IMG/VR virus record: IMGVR_UViG_3300025669_000021
Location: 37,416 to 101,415 of that record
DNA length: 64,000 nt
From: a virus
Strand: one strand, 5' to 3'
Part shown: in pieces, positions 27,846 through 35,360 of the stretch
Position numbering within the stretch: the stretch's first letter is position 1
Layout of the letters: each line of letters starts with the position of its first letter
Translations under genes and position numbers: made by a program
Notes under the pieces: model-generated
What the model saw: the letters and a program-made list of their open reading frames with translations, nothing else
What the model was told of the DNA's origin: nothing
Database searches by the model: none

Positions 27846-28973
27846 ATGAGGCAAGCAAAGATCTCTCAACGCAAGCGCGGTGATTGGATGATCGACTTTG
27901 GCGTGATCGATGGCCGGCGCCGACAGTTCACCGCAAAGTCTCGAGTATTGGCCGTAGCCAAGGCCAAGGAGAAAGAGTCCATTCTTCTAAAGGCAGGGAT
28001 CAACGCTATCGATCTCACCGCGGCACAGCTTTCGGAGGCAAGCCACGTATTCAGAGCAATGAAAGAATCCTACAACGATGTATCATTGACCGAACTGTTT
28101 GAGTATTTCAGGTCTAGGCACTTCCCTGACAATAGGCCAGTCCGTGTAGTTTATGATGAATACCTGAAATCCCAGGCTGATAAAGGCCTCCGACCATCCT
28201 CTCTTGCGTCCTGCAGGAACGTGCTATCTCCTTTCGTAGCGTATTTCAGCAAGCATCAGATTGACGAAATGGACACAAACACCGTTGATAAGTGGATAAG
28301 AGAGCGAGGATTCAGGTCAGCGGTGACCAAGACGAACATGATCAACTACCTTTCAGGCTTCTTCTCCTTTGCCATAAAGCGATCCTACATCTACTCTAAC
28401 CCCATTACCAACGTAGAGCGCCCCAGGCTCAAGACCAAGATGCCAAAGTTCATGGCCGTAGATGATGTTTCGAAGATGTTTGCCGCCGCCGAGTGTGTAT
28501 GCCCCGAGATCGTGCTGACCATGGCATTGGGCTTCTTCGCGGGGATACGCTCGGAAGAGCTACACCGGATGGATCGGGCCAGTATTCGAATGGAAGACGG
28601 TATAATCACTGTGGGGCCCGACATTGCCAAAACTGGGCACGTCCGACACATATCGATGTCCGAAAACCTGAAAGCCTGGATAGTGGCCTATATGCCAGAG
28701 GATCAATGGAAGATCACCGAGGGGCGTAGGGTATTCACAAGACAGCGTAAAGAGGTCCAAGCGGCTGCAGGAGTGGACGAATGGCCCCATAACGCTATGA
28801 GGCATACATTTGCCACGATGCACGTATCCTACCATCAAAACGCGGCCCTTACAGCTACGGAATTGGGCCATCATAGCCAGGATCTACTATACAGACACTA
28901 TCGAGGCCTCGCCACAAAGGAAGAAGCCTCTCAATACTGGGGAATTTCCCCAAAAGCGACAGGAGATGAATGA
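27846..28973 (+). CDS. int: Tyrosine recombinase (phage integrase)
   Basis: 375 residues. SAM-like core-binding domain about 95-180; catalytic domain after 200 with GIRSEEL (Arg235), a Lys near 262, PHNAMRHTFAT (Arg319), GHH (His342) and the nucleophile Tyr352 in LYRHYRG. The ending HYRGLATKEEASQYWGI is the style I associate with PVC-group integrases. It marks the element as temperate or capable of site-specific recombination. Start overlaps the read-through end of the methyltransferase frame. It is unusual in lying between late and early blocks instead of at a prophage edge. Confidence 0.9.
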   Translation: MRQAKISQRKRGDWMIDFGVIDGRRRQFTAKSRVLAVAKAKEKESILLKAGINAIDLTAAQLSEASHVFRAMKESYNDVSLTELFEYFRSRHFPDNRPVRVVYDEYLKSQADKGLRPSSLASCRNVLSPFVAYFSKHQIDEMDTNTVDKWIRERGFRSAVTKTNMINYLSGFFSFAIKRSYIYSNPITNVERPRLKTKMPKFMAVDDVSKMFAAAECVCPEIVLTMALGFFAGIRSEELHRMDRASIRMEDGIITVGPDIAKTGHVRHISMSENLKAWIVAYMPEDQWKITEGRRVFTRQRKEVQAAAGVDEWPHNAMRHTFATMHVSYHQNAALTATELGHHSQDLLYRHYRGLATKEEASQYWGISPKATGDE

Positions 28974-29179
28974 TGAGCGAAATCACGCCACAACAAGCTG
29001 CAGACAAGGGATATAAAGTAATCAAGGCATCATGTTTCGAGGTCGGACTGGTCAAAGATGACAAAGGATTGATGTCTTGGTTCTGCCAAGACTTCGACCA
29101 CAAGTTGCCTGAACTGTCTCACCCTAAAATTATGGCTGCAGTGCGAGTGCAGGAATCGTTTGAACTGGGAGATGAATGA
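28970..29179 (+). CDS. Hypothetical small protein
   Basis: 69 residues (or 68 from the second ATG). AGGAG lies just before the start, and both ends overlap neighbours (ATGA). Contains ASCFEVGLV and DDKGLMSWFCQDFDH, a compact mixed fold with two Cys. No family recognised. First of three tiny coupled genes downstream of the integrase. Confidence 0.65.
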   Translation: MMSEITPQQAADKGYKVIKASCFEVGLVKDDKGLMSWFCQDFDHKLPELSHPKIMAAVRVQESFELGDE

Positions 29180-29379
29180 TGTCGGGAGAAATTAGCAGGT
29201 CATACGAACATCCAGACGGACCACCACCACCAATGCCGAAGATTCCAAATCCGTTTGAGAAGAATAGGGACAAGATCGGGCACTGTTTGGAATGTGGAGA
29301 AACAATCCCGATGGGCTACTGGAATATGGGATCGCGGTTTTGTAATAATTGCCATGAGCCTACAGGAGAGGATGAATGA
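29176..29379 (+). CDS. Small zinc-ribbon protein
   Basis: 67 residues. A Pro-rich N-terminus is followed by CLECGE and, 16 residues on, CNNCH, two Cys-X2-Cys knuckles that would bind one zinc ion. Starts in the stop of the preceding gene and overlaps the next. Probably a small nucleic-acid-binding or adaptor protein; specific role unknown. Confidence 0.7.
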   Translation: MMSGEISRSYEHPDGPPPPMPKIPNPFEKNRDKIGHCLECGETIPMGYWNMGSRFCNNCHEPTGEDE

Positions 29380-29654
29380 TGGCAGAAACAAAAGAACGGC
29401 CCCCTATGGTCTTCTGTTTCAGGTGCGGCCAGCAGTACAAAAGAAGCATTGATCAAACCAAGTATAAGACAATGTACTGTTTGGAATGCCAACTGAATAT
29501 GCACCAGGGACATGAGTTCAACGAAGAGATCAATCTGTTTAGCCACTATTCCATCCAAAAAGGATACAGGATTGAAGAGGGTTTCAGAATGATCCGAGAT
29601 GACTACACAGTAGTTGATTCATATTCGGACATAAATGATAGGTATATTGATTAA
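29376..29654 (+). CDS. Small zinc-ribbon protein
   Basis: 92 residues with CFRCGQ and CLECQ knuckles 17 residues apart (zinc ribbon), then a charged, Tyr-rich C-terminal half (DDYTVVDSYSDINDRY). Likely arose from the same stock as the preceding zinc-ribbon gene, since both share the knuckle spacing and order. Last gene before an 87-base intergenic region with a promoter-like signal. Confidence 0.7.
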   Translation: MMAETKERPPMVFCFRCGQQYKRSIDQTKYKTMYCLECQLNMHQGHEFNEEINLFSHYSIQKGYRIEEGFRMIRDDYTVVDSYSDINDRYID

Positions 29655-29662
29655 CAAAGTTG

Positions 29663-29694
29663 TTGACGTTCAAAGATGTATCGGGTAATAATAT
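29663..29694 (+). promoter_or_regulatory. Candidate sigma-70-type promoter
   Basis: TTGACG (29663-29668) matches five of six -35 bases. An AT-rich block TAATAATAT at 29686-29694 follows at 17-20 bases. It lies in the only sizeable gap in this stretch and precedes a DNA-binding gene, so it may drive the early operon from 29742. The -10 match is imperfect. Confidence 0.45.
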
Positions 29695-29741
29695 GAATTC
29701 CACAATGAAACCAACTACAAACAACCTATCGAGGAATTCCT

Positions 29742-30116
29742 TTGCTTAAAATAATCACAGCCACAGAGCTTTCTAAGAGGCTCACAGTGACAAAGTACCT
29801 GATCTCTTCTCTTGTCCAGAAAGGGGAGATTCCTTTCAAGCAGATCGGCCGTAGCGTGAAGTTCACGGAGCCCCAGATTGTTGCATGGCTCCTTGGCCTT
29901 CGCAAGGATGGTGAGTACGAGGAAGCTATAGACTCTGATTCTTCCTATACTGAGATCCCCTCCGACTGGATGAAGCCCCAGGAAGTTGCCGAGTGGCTTG
30001 GTGTATGCGTTGCCACCGTCAGGAATTACCGAAAGAGGGGTGTCATACCCTTCTATATGTTTACCCCGTCCGTCATTCGCTACCGTAAGGCAGAGCTTGA
30101 AGCGTGGGGAATGTAA
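29742..30116 (+). CDS. Tandem winged-helix (excisionase/MerR-like) DNA-binding protein
   Basis: 124 residues from a TTG start with GAGG seven bases upstream. It holds two copies of the small HTH_17-type winged helix: residues 3-52 (ITATELSKRLTVTKYLISSL...) and 76-123 (MKPQEVAEWLGVCVATVRNY...). Each has the helix-turn-helix plus the 'VIRYRKAELEAW'-type wing. Single copies are typical of excisionases and phage regulators; two fused copies suggest binding to a composite or directly repeated site. With the integrase 0.8 kb upstream, a recombination directionality factor or early regulator is plausible. Confidence 0.75.
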   Translation: MLKIITATELSKRLTVTKYLISSLVQKGEIPFKQIGRSVKFTEPQIVAWLLGLRKDGEYEEAIDSDSSYTEIPSDWMKPQEVAEWLGVCVATVRNYRKRGVIPFYMFTPSVIRYRKAELEAWGM

Positions 30117-30151
30117 CCGTTGCGTCGAAACGACTATCTAGGAATATGAAT

Positions 30152-30670
30152 ATGGGCAAGCATCCTACATTGGAAGATCTCAACCTGACGGAGGCCCAGA
30201 AGAAGGCCAATCCCCACCTTTTCCCTGAATATCAGGAGAAACCTGCAGTCCCACTCGCCCATACCTGCTCTAAGATAGAAGTGGCGCTAGAGAAGGAACT
30301 GCAAGCCCAAGTCGAAGCATGGCTCTACCATCGCGGATACGGGCGCCGGTCCAAGACTGGTATCGTTGCCGACAAGAAGCCCAGGCGCGGCTGGCAGATA
30401 CATCTGTTCATGGCAAAGAAGAATCCCCTCCTGCTTGATATCCTGCTCCTTGGGAATGACGGCCGTTTCACCGAGTTTGAGTTGAAGCGCCCCGGGGGAA
30501 CGTACAGCAGCGAGGGTCAGAGGATCCTATGCGAGGAGCACGGATTCCCCAAGTTTGAGACGTTTGAAGAGGTCATTGAACACGTAAACAACTGGGAGAA
30601 TGGAATTTCACTCCAGAACGCCGTGGAGCCAGCCGATACTGAGGATACAGGCACCGCAGTTGAGGAATAA
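30152..30670 (+). CDS. VRR-NUC-like nuclease
   Basis: 172 residues from the ATG preceded by AGGA at 30140-30143 (earlier in-frame ATGs at 30104 and 30146 are less likely). After a 50-residue helical lead, the core reads LQAQVEAWLYHRGYG, then LLDILLL and FTEFELKRPGG, giving the E, D and E-X-K residues of the VRR-NUC branch of PD-(D/E)XK nucleases. Members cut branched DNA and often accompany phage replication genes. Overlap with or closeness to the winged-helix gene suggests one operon. Confidence 0.65.
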   Translation: MGKHPTLEDLNLTEAQKKANPHLFPEYQEKPAVPLAHTCSKIEVALEKELQAQVEAWLYHRGYGRRSKTGIVADKKPRRGWQIHLFMAKKNPLLLDILLLGNDGRFTEFELKRPGGTYSSEGQRILCEEHGFPKFETFEEVIEHVNNWENGISLQNAVEPADTEDTGTAVEE

Positions 30671-30682
30671 TCCAGGCGTGAC

Positions 30683-30710
30683 TGATCGGAGAGACGATCA
30701 ACCATTTTTT
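30683..30710 (+). terminator. Weak terminator-like hairpin
   Basis: TGATCG (30683-30688) pairs with CGATCA (30695-30700) around GAGAGA and is followed by ACCATTTTTT. Six base pairs with a six-T run make a weak terminator or attenuator in the 66-base gap. Confidence 0.35.
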
Positions 30711-30736
30711 GTGCCACAATAAATAGGAGAAAGAGC

Positions 30737-31792
30737 ATGAATACCGAAGAAACCACAGACCTAGCACCCCAGTCAGGACATAGCGACATGGGGAAGATGA
30801 TCACTTCCCGTCAGACCCAAGAGGTACAGGGGGCAATGGTTATTGCTAAGAAGTTCCCCCGAGACGAGATTGCGGCCATTGTGAAGATCAAGCAAGCGTG
30901 TAAGAGGCCCAGACTGGCTGCTTCTGCTTGCTATCAGTACCCTCGGGGCAATACGCAGGTTGTTGGACCTTCTATCCGTCTAGCAGAAGCTATGGCCCAG
31001 TGTTGGGGCAACCTGGACTACGGAATAATAGAGCTTGAGCAGCGTGACGGTGAATCATCCGTAATGGCTTATTGTTGGGATCTTGAGTCAAACACTCGAC
31101 AGACCAAGATATTCCAGGTTCCTCATATCCGATACTCAAAGAAGGGCGGTAACACTCTTCTGACGGACCCCCGCGACATATACGAGATGGTAGCAAACCA
31201 GGGAGCTCGGCGCCTTAGAGCCTGTATCCTCGGTGTAATCCCCGGTGATGTACAGGAAGATGCTGTCGAGGCGTGTGAGGCTACTCTGGCCGGTAACAGT
31301 GATGAACCTTTGGCCGATCGCGCGTTGAAGATGGTTGAGGCCTTCGCCCCGTTTGGCGTTACCCAGACGGACATAGAGGCACGTCTTCAACTCAAACTCA
31401 AGGACATATCGGAACGTCAGATACTTGATCTTGGCAAGATCTACAACGCAGTAAAGGACGGCATAGGCAAAAAGGAAGACTTCTTTGAAGCCGCCCCTGC
31501 CGCCCCCGCAGCCGCGACTGGTGATGAAGGTGGAAGCTCCAAGAAGCCCACCGCCACCCAGAAGAAGAAAGCCGCCGCCGCTGCTAAGAAGCAAGAAGAG
31601 GCCGAAAAACAGGCTGCAGAGAAGGATACCGACACCCTTGTAAAGGAAGCACTGGCCCTGCAAGAGCTATGCTCTGAGGAAATATGGCTCAAGGTATGGG
31701 AAGAAGTCAAACTTGACCCCGCCGAGGCAGTAGAGATGCTATCGGCTGCGAAGCTGCAAGAGATCATCCAGCTTGTGAACGCCAGTATGTAA
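30737..31792 (+). CDS. Candidate single-strand annealing / recombination protein
   Basis: 351 residues. The core (about 30-175) contains KIKQACKRPRLAASACYQYP, WDLESNTRQTKIFQVPH and DPRDIYEMVANQGARRLRAC, a conserved phage family whose layout (a helical lead, beta sheet, then a helix with ANQGARR) recalls single-strand annealing proteins. This is a judgement from pattern, not a proven match. Residues about 245-290 are an Ala/Lys-rich linker. Followed by a PD-(D/E)XK nuclease at 31891, which gives the exonuclease-plus-annealase pairing known from lambda Red and RecET systems. Confidence 0.5.
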   Translation: MNTEETTDLAPQSGHSDMGKMITSRQTQEVQGAMVIAKKFPRDEIAAIVKIKQACKRPRLAASACYQYPRGNTQVVGPSIRLAEAMAQCWGNLDYGIIELEQRDGESSVMAYCWDLESNTRQTKIFQVPHIRYSKKGGNTLLTDPRDIYEMVANQGARRLRACILGVIPGDVQEDAVEACEATLAGNSDEPLADRALKMVEAFAPFGVTQTDIEARLQLKLKDISERQILDLGKIYNAVKDGIGKKEDFFEAAPAAPAAATGDEGGSSKKPTATQKKKAAAAAKKQEEAEKQAAEKDTDTLVKEALALQELCSEEIWLKVWEEVKLDPAEAVEMLSAAKLQEIIQLVNASM

Positions 31793-31800
31793 CAACATTA

Positions 31801-31872
31801 GGAGCCTCTAAGCATGGGGGGCTCGGTATTGAGTTTCGAGGCCCAATATCGTCAACCCCATGCGCTCCTTTT
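31801..31872 (+). other. Long three-part RNA hairpin, terminator or leader element
   Basis: Three nested helices: GGAGC (31801-31805) with GCTCC (31864-31868); GCATGGGG (31812-31819) with CCCCATGC (31856-31863); CGGTATTG (31824-31831) with CAATATCG (31844-31851, one G-U). Four T follow. It fills nearly all the gap between the annealing-like and nuclease genes. The outer helices close perfectly at the 3' side, leaving asymmetric bulges on the 5' side, more elaborate than a plain terminator. Confidence 0.6.
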
Positions 31873-31890
31873 AAGAGGAAAAGCAGTACA

Positions 31891-32487
31891 GTGCTGAAAT
31901 TTGACGAGAAAGACCATATCTACACCTGGAACGGTACGAGAGTCCCTTCCCCTACAGGGGTTCTTTCCGATCAGGGAGTTATCGATTACAGCCAGATCCC
32001 AGAGCCTATCAGGACCGAAGCTCTTGCCCGGGGGAACAGAGTGCACAAAGCTATTATGATCCATTGCACCAGTATCTATGGTGTAAACATGGATGAGCTA
32101 TTCCCTTCTGATGTCCCGTTTGTCAAAGCCTATCTCAAGTTTGAAGACGATACCGGATACCGACCATTTAAGAGATACGTCGAAAGGCCTGGATACAACA
32201 AAGAACACGGGTACGCCGGTACTCCTGACAGTGGCGGCTCCTTCCCTGGCAAGCGCCGAGCGGTGATCGACTTCAAGTCTGGCTCCAGTGAGAAGTGGGT
32301 CAGGATGCAGACCGCCGCCTACCAGAACCTAGACTATATGCGGAAGATGTTCGAAGGTGCCGAGCGGTATGCTCTCACCCTCAAGGCCGATGGTCGCTAC
32401 GATCTCTCCTCCCCCTTCATGTCACCGCAAGATTTCATCGATTTCGTTCTAAACCTAGAAGCGTGTAAGTCAAAATCAAGGTATTAA
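31891..32487 (+). CDS. PD-(D/E)XK exonuclease-like protein
   Basis: 198 residues from a GTG start with GAGGAA about ten bases upstream. The motif GTPDSGG (about 109-115) followed by AVIDFKSGS (about 123-131) supplies the D and D-X-K of RecB/Cas4-type nucleases; an upstream His/Glu-rich helix (GNRVHKAIMIH) is typical for phage members. It probably resects double-stranded DNA ends for the preceding annealing protein. Follows the structured hairpin at 31801-31872. Confidence 0.65.
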   Translation: MLKFDEKDHIYTWNGTRVPSPTGVLSDQGVIDYSQIPEPIRTEALARGNRVHKAIMIHCTSIYGVNMDELFPSDVPFVKAYLKFEDDTGYRPFKRYVERPGYNKEHGYAGTPDSGGSFPGKRRAVIDFKSGSSEKWVRMQTAAYQNLDYMRKMFEGAERYALTLKADGRYDLSSPFMSPQDFIDFVLNLEACKSKSRY

Positions 32488-32510
32488 CCGTTGAATACTA
32501 ACAATTTACG

Positions 32511-32558
32511 CCTTAGTAATACTAAGAGCCTGTACCGACAACCCTTAGTAATACTAAG
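32511..32558. promoter_or_regulatory. Two identical palindromic operators
   Basis: The 16-mer CCTTAGTAATACTAAG occurs at 32511-32526 and again at 32543-32558. Each holds the 15-base near-perfect palindrome CTTAGTA-A-TACTAAG. Centres are 32 bases apart, three helical turns, so bound dimers would lie on one face. A half-match (AATACTAA) lies at 32494-32501. They end nine bases before the ribbon-helix-helix gene, the usual place for autoregulation. Confidence 0.75.
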
Positions 32559-32567
32559 AAAGGCATA

Positions 32568-32768
32568 ATGGCTGAAAAACCCCAAAATGGCCCTATCCAG
32601 TTCCGTCCTTACGCTCCAATAGAGAGTCAACTTGAGGATATGCGGAAGACCTGGAAAGAGGAATATGGTGTAGAGATGAACATGAACTGGTTTTTGAACG
32701 CTGCAGTAGCGGCACAGTGCGGGATTCCTTTGGAGTCGATCGCCAAATACAAACGAGAAAAGGGATGA
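32568..32768 (+). CDS. Ribbon-helix-helix-like small regulator
   Basis: 66 residues. A predicted beta strand (IQFRPYAP) is followed by two helices (IESQLEDMRKTWKEEYG and NWFLNAAVAAQCG), the layout of Arc/MetJ/CopG-type dimeric repressors, with a basic tail. Two identical palindromes sit directly upstream, overlapping the leader, which fits an autorepressor. It may therefore control the downstream operon of coiled-coil, ASCH and DUF2303 genes. The fold call is by pattern only. Confidence 0.55.
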   Translation: MAEKPQNGPIQFRPYAPIESQLEDMRKTWKEEYGVEMNMNWFLNAAVAAQCGIPLESIAKYKREKG

Positions 32769-32770
32769 AT

Positions 32771-33454
32771 ATGGAAACTCAAGAGAATACAACCCCAATC
32801 GAAGACGGTCCAGTAGCAGACAAGGAAGCTCTGGAGCTCAAGCACAACGCCAGCAACATACAAATCAAGGGTGATGCTGACAAGGACGCTGCAGAAGCTC
32901 TCCGAAAAACAAACCGTGAGTCCAGAAAGATAGCGATTGCCCCTCTCCGCACAGAAGCCCAAGAGCGGGACCGCCTAAAAAAGGCCGTGCTGGACAAGAT
33001 CAAAGAGAAAGACGCATTCCACGACGAGATTGAAACCCTCCTCGTAGACAAGATCCAGGCATTTGTCGACAAGGTGAACAAGAAGGCCGAGGAAGCCGCA
33101 AGGAAAGCCGCTAAAAAGGCCCAGGAAGAGGCCGAAGCAGAACAGCTAAAGATAGCAGAGCATCAAGAGGCTATGGGCAACGAGAAGGCAGCAGAAGCCG
33201 CTCTAAAGACGCCTCCCGCCCCTACGGCGCCCGTCTACATCCCCCCGGCGAAGCAGCAGAAGGTTAAGGGCTCTCGCGTGACCTACGGTTACGAGATCTT
33301 TGACAAAGAGGCTTTCATCAAAGGATGCCTGAAATGGGAAGGATCTCTCAATATCGGTATGCTGATAGAGGATTCCAAGGTAGTAGGCCAGCTTGCCCGT
33401 GCACTGAAAGAGAACTTCAAGGGCCCTGGCGTCCAAGTAACGAAGCAGGGATAG
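32771..33454 (+). CDS. Coiled-coil protein
   Basis: 227 residues from the ATG six bases after GGG of AAAAGGG; an ATG at 32765 overlaps the previous stop. Residues 45-155 are one long charged helix rich in Glu, Lys and Ala (KKAEEAARKAAKKAQEEAEA), followed by a Pro-rich hinge and a small folded C-terminal part (YGYEIFDKEAFIKGCLKW). The shape recalls phage DUF1351 or Gam-like host-nuclease inhibitors, but identity is not established. Confidence 0.6.
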   Translation: METQENTTPIEDGPVADKEALELKHNASNIQIKGDADKDAAEALRKTNRESRKIAIAPLRTEAQERDRLKKAVLDKIKEKDAFHDEIETLLVDKIQAFVDKVNKKAEEAARKAAKKAQEEAEAEQLKIAEHQEAMGNEKAAEAALKTPPAPTAPVYIPPAKQQKVKGSRVTYGYEIFDKEAFIKGCLKWEGSLNIGMLIEDSKVVGQLARALKENFKGPGVQVTKQG

Positions 33455-33604
33455 ATGACCCGATTCAACCACAACAAGATAGACGGCCCTATTGTCAGTC
33501 TGGCAGGGATTAAACACTCTGGCACTAGGGCGTTTGCGAATAAGGTGACAAAGGGCCGCAAGAAGGCCAAGGCCGCTCGTAAGGCCAGGAAGAGGCGTAA
33601 ATGA
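33455..33604 (+). CDS. Highly basic 49-aa protein
   Basis: A 49-residue frame starts one base after the previous stop, has GCAGGG close upstream, and ends in ATGA overlap with the next gene, so its spacing is exactly that of a real gene. The last 17 residues are almost all Lys, Arg and Ala (GRKKAKAARKARKRRK), a DNA- or RNA-binding tail. The first half (NHNKIDGPIVSLAGIKHSGT) could form a short hairpin. Unrecognised; may compact DNA or bind host RNA. Confidence 0.7.
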   Translation: MTRFNHNKIDGPIVSLAGIKHSGTRAFANKVTKGRKKAKAARKARKRRK

Positions 33605-34290
33605 CAAAATCACGCAAAATCAGCTACACGAATGAGATGGTCCTTGCCCGGGAGGCTGGTCGGAAGCGCATGACTCGTCGGATAATGAACCCGCAGCCCT
33701 TCCAGAATCATTGTGCGGAAGAGTTCACGCTGGTTGATTGTGACGAGGGTTCATGGTTGGAAATGCGTAATGACGGGGGAATTACTGGAGAATGGCATGA
33801 TTGCCCCCAAGGCGCCGTAGGAGATCATCTCTGGCTGCAGGAGGGGTATCGGGTCGATACAGACATAGGCGCCTACACTGGCAATGATGTATATCCTAAT
33901 CTCTCCAGAATTGTAGAAGGTGTGTACTTGGCTGATGATGCCCACTTCACGGTTGAGCTAACAGAGCATGAATACGAGCTATGGATGAAGCGTAAGTTTT
34001 GTAATAGGGCAACCCCTGGCCGATTCATGTACCGGAGCCTGTCCAGGTCGACGGACAAGATCACCAATATCAGGGTCGAGCGGGTGCAGGACATCTCCGA
34101 GGATGATGCTAAGGACGAGGGTGTTCCTGTACGGTGTGACTGTGGCGAGTGCGTGGATGGCAACCATCGGGCCATGTTTGAGGATCTATGGAACAAGATC
34201 AACGGCAAAAAGGCCGACTGGGAGTCTAACCCTTGGGTATGGGTGATCGAATTTGAGCCAGTTCTACGTGGAACAACTGATGGAAAATGA
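33601..34290 (+). CDS. ASCH-domain-like phage protein
   Basis: 229 residues. The run KRMTRRIMNPQP near the start, the GDHLWLQEGYRV strand-turn in the middle, RSLSRSTDKITNIRVERVQDIS and the end WESNPWVWVIEF are the pattern of a common phage and prophage family with an ASCH/PUA-like RNA-binding fold. A Cys cluster (CDCGECVDG) is inserted near 178. Role in phage biology is unknown; ASCH proteins can bind modified RNA or act on nucleosides. Confidence 0.7.
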   Translation: MTKSRKISYTNEMVLAREAGRKRMTRRIMNPQPFQNHCAEEFTLVDCDEGSWLEMRNDGGITGEWHDCPQGAVGDHLWLQEGYRVDTDIGAYTGNDVYPNLSRIVEGVYLADDAHFTVELTEHEYELWMKRKFCNRATPGRFMYRSLSRSTDKITNIRVERVQDISEDDAKDEGVPVRCDCGECVDGNHRAMFEDLWNKINGKKADWESNPWVWVIEFEPVLRGTTDGK

Positions 34291-34897
34291 ACAAACAGAC
34301 TGGATGGATATGGCCTCTCAGGACGAACTGAAAGGCATGGTCAGGAATAACGACTACCAGACGTCGATAGATGCCGCTAAAGGGGTCAAGAAGAAGATAT
34401 CGAAGCTGCATGGGGCCATTATGGCTGCTTTCAAGAGGGAAGGCCCTATGACCGATGGAGAACTTGAGGATCTTGAGGAATTCAAGCACTACGGTCAAAC
34501 CACCGTAAGTAAGCGTAGGACTGAACTGAAACAGCGTGGACTGTTGGTAGAGGATGGCAAACGGGCAACCAGAGGCCGTAATGATATGACCATCTGGAAA
34601 CTTACCGGACTCAAGTACGATGGGGAAAAGGATCCATTCGATGATTTCATCCATACTGACGAGGGAGGACAGTTGGCAAGGCAGTTCATTGCCCGGGCGG
34701 TGGTCAGGGATCGTGAGGGTGATTTCAGAGTGGATCCCCGCTCGATCGTCAAGGAATGTGGGCGCGAATTCACAGATATGGGATGGTATCGCCGTATTGC
34801 GGAGTTCGCAGAGAGCAAAAAGCCATACTTAAAGAACTTTTTTGAGGTTCCCGACTACTCGAGAGCCGCCAGTAAAACAGCAGAGGAGAATCAGTAA
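34280..34897 (+). CDS. Winged-helix-like regulator or replication accessory protein
   Basis: 205 residues from the ATG at 34280 (the earlier ATG at 34253 would overlap the previous gene more). Residues about 35-100 read like a winged helix: a helix (KISKLHGAIMAAFKREG), TDGELEDL, then YGQTTVSKRRTELKQRGLLVEDG as recognition helix and wing. The C-terminal half is charged and helical. Genes with this N-terminal pattern accompany phage replication modules as helicase-loader or regulator partners; specific role unknown. Confidence 0.55.
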   Translation: MENEQTDWMDMASQDELKGMVRNNDYQTSIDAAKGVKKKISKLHGAIMAAFKREGPMTDGELEDLEEFKHYGQTTVSKRRTELKQRGLLVEDGKRATRGRNDMTIWKLTGLKYDGEKDPFDDFIHTDEGGQLARQFIARAVVRDREGDFRVDPRSIVKECGREFTDMGWYRRIAEFAESKKPYLKNFFEVPDYSRAASKTAEENQ

Positions 34898-35304
34898 TGC
34901 CACCACCAGACAGAAAACTAGAGACACCGCCGCCAGGAGTGGCAGCAAAAGCGGAGGAAACCCAGAGGGTTACTCCCGGCGAGGAGCCTACATTCAACGT
35001 GATGGAGGTCATCAAGCAACTGAGAAAGGGTAAGTCAGTCTCAGAACTGCAGCAAGGCCTACAGGATCTCGTCCTGGCCGTCAGGGACACGAAGAGGAAG
35101 GGAAGGATCCTCCTGGAGATCGGTGTCGAATGTCGCACCGTAGGACAGTCTCACTCCCTGGAGATCTCGGACGATATCAAACTCTATCTTCCGAAGCCTC
35201 TACGAGAGAAGACAACCATGTTCTCAACAAGGAAAGGATCACTTCATCGGGAAGACCCCAGGCAGGGATCTCTCCCAGGTATGTCAGACGAAGATGATGA
35301 CTGA
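34897..35304 (+). CDS. Conserved phage protein, partner of DUF2303
   Basis: 135 residues. The centre (VIKQLRKGKSVSELQQGLQD then TKRKGRILLEIGVE) and the end (LHREDPRQGSLPG) follow a pattern I recall in many phages directly before a DUF2303 gene, as here. Function is unknown. Pro-rich disordered N-terminus, acidic C-terminal tail. Start overlaps the preceding stop. Confidence 0.65.
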   Translation: MPPPDRKLETPPPGVAAKAEETQRVTPGEEPTFNVMEVIKQLRKGKSVSELQQGLQDLVLAVRDTKRKGRILLEIGVECRTVGQSHSLEISDDIKLYLPKPLREKTTMFSTRKGSLHREDPRQGSLPGMSDEDDD

Positions 35305-35324
35305 TGATCACTGGTGATCACTGG
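35305..35324. repeat. Tandem decamer TGATCACTGG x2
   Basis: TGATCACTGG occurs back to back (35305-35314 and 35315-35324) just after the stop codon, followed by a partial third copy TGATGA. TGATCA is a palindrome, so each unit could be a small operator or a replication slippage product. Confidence 0.5.
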
Positions 35325-35360
35325 TGATGAACTATAAAGCAATAAAAGGGGTACAGACCG

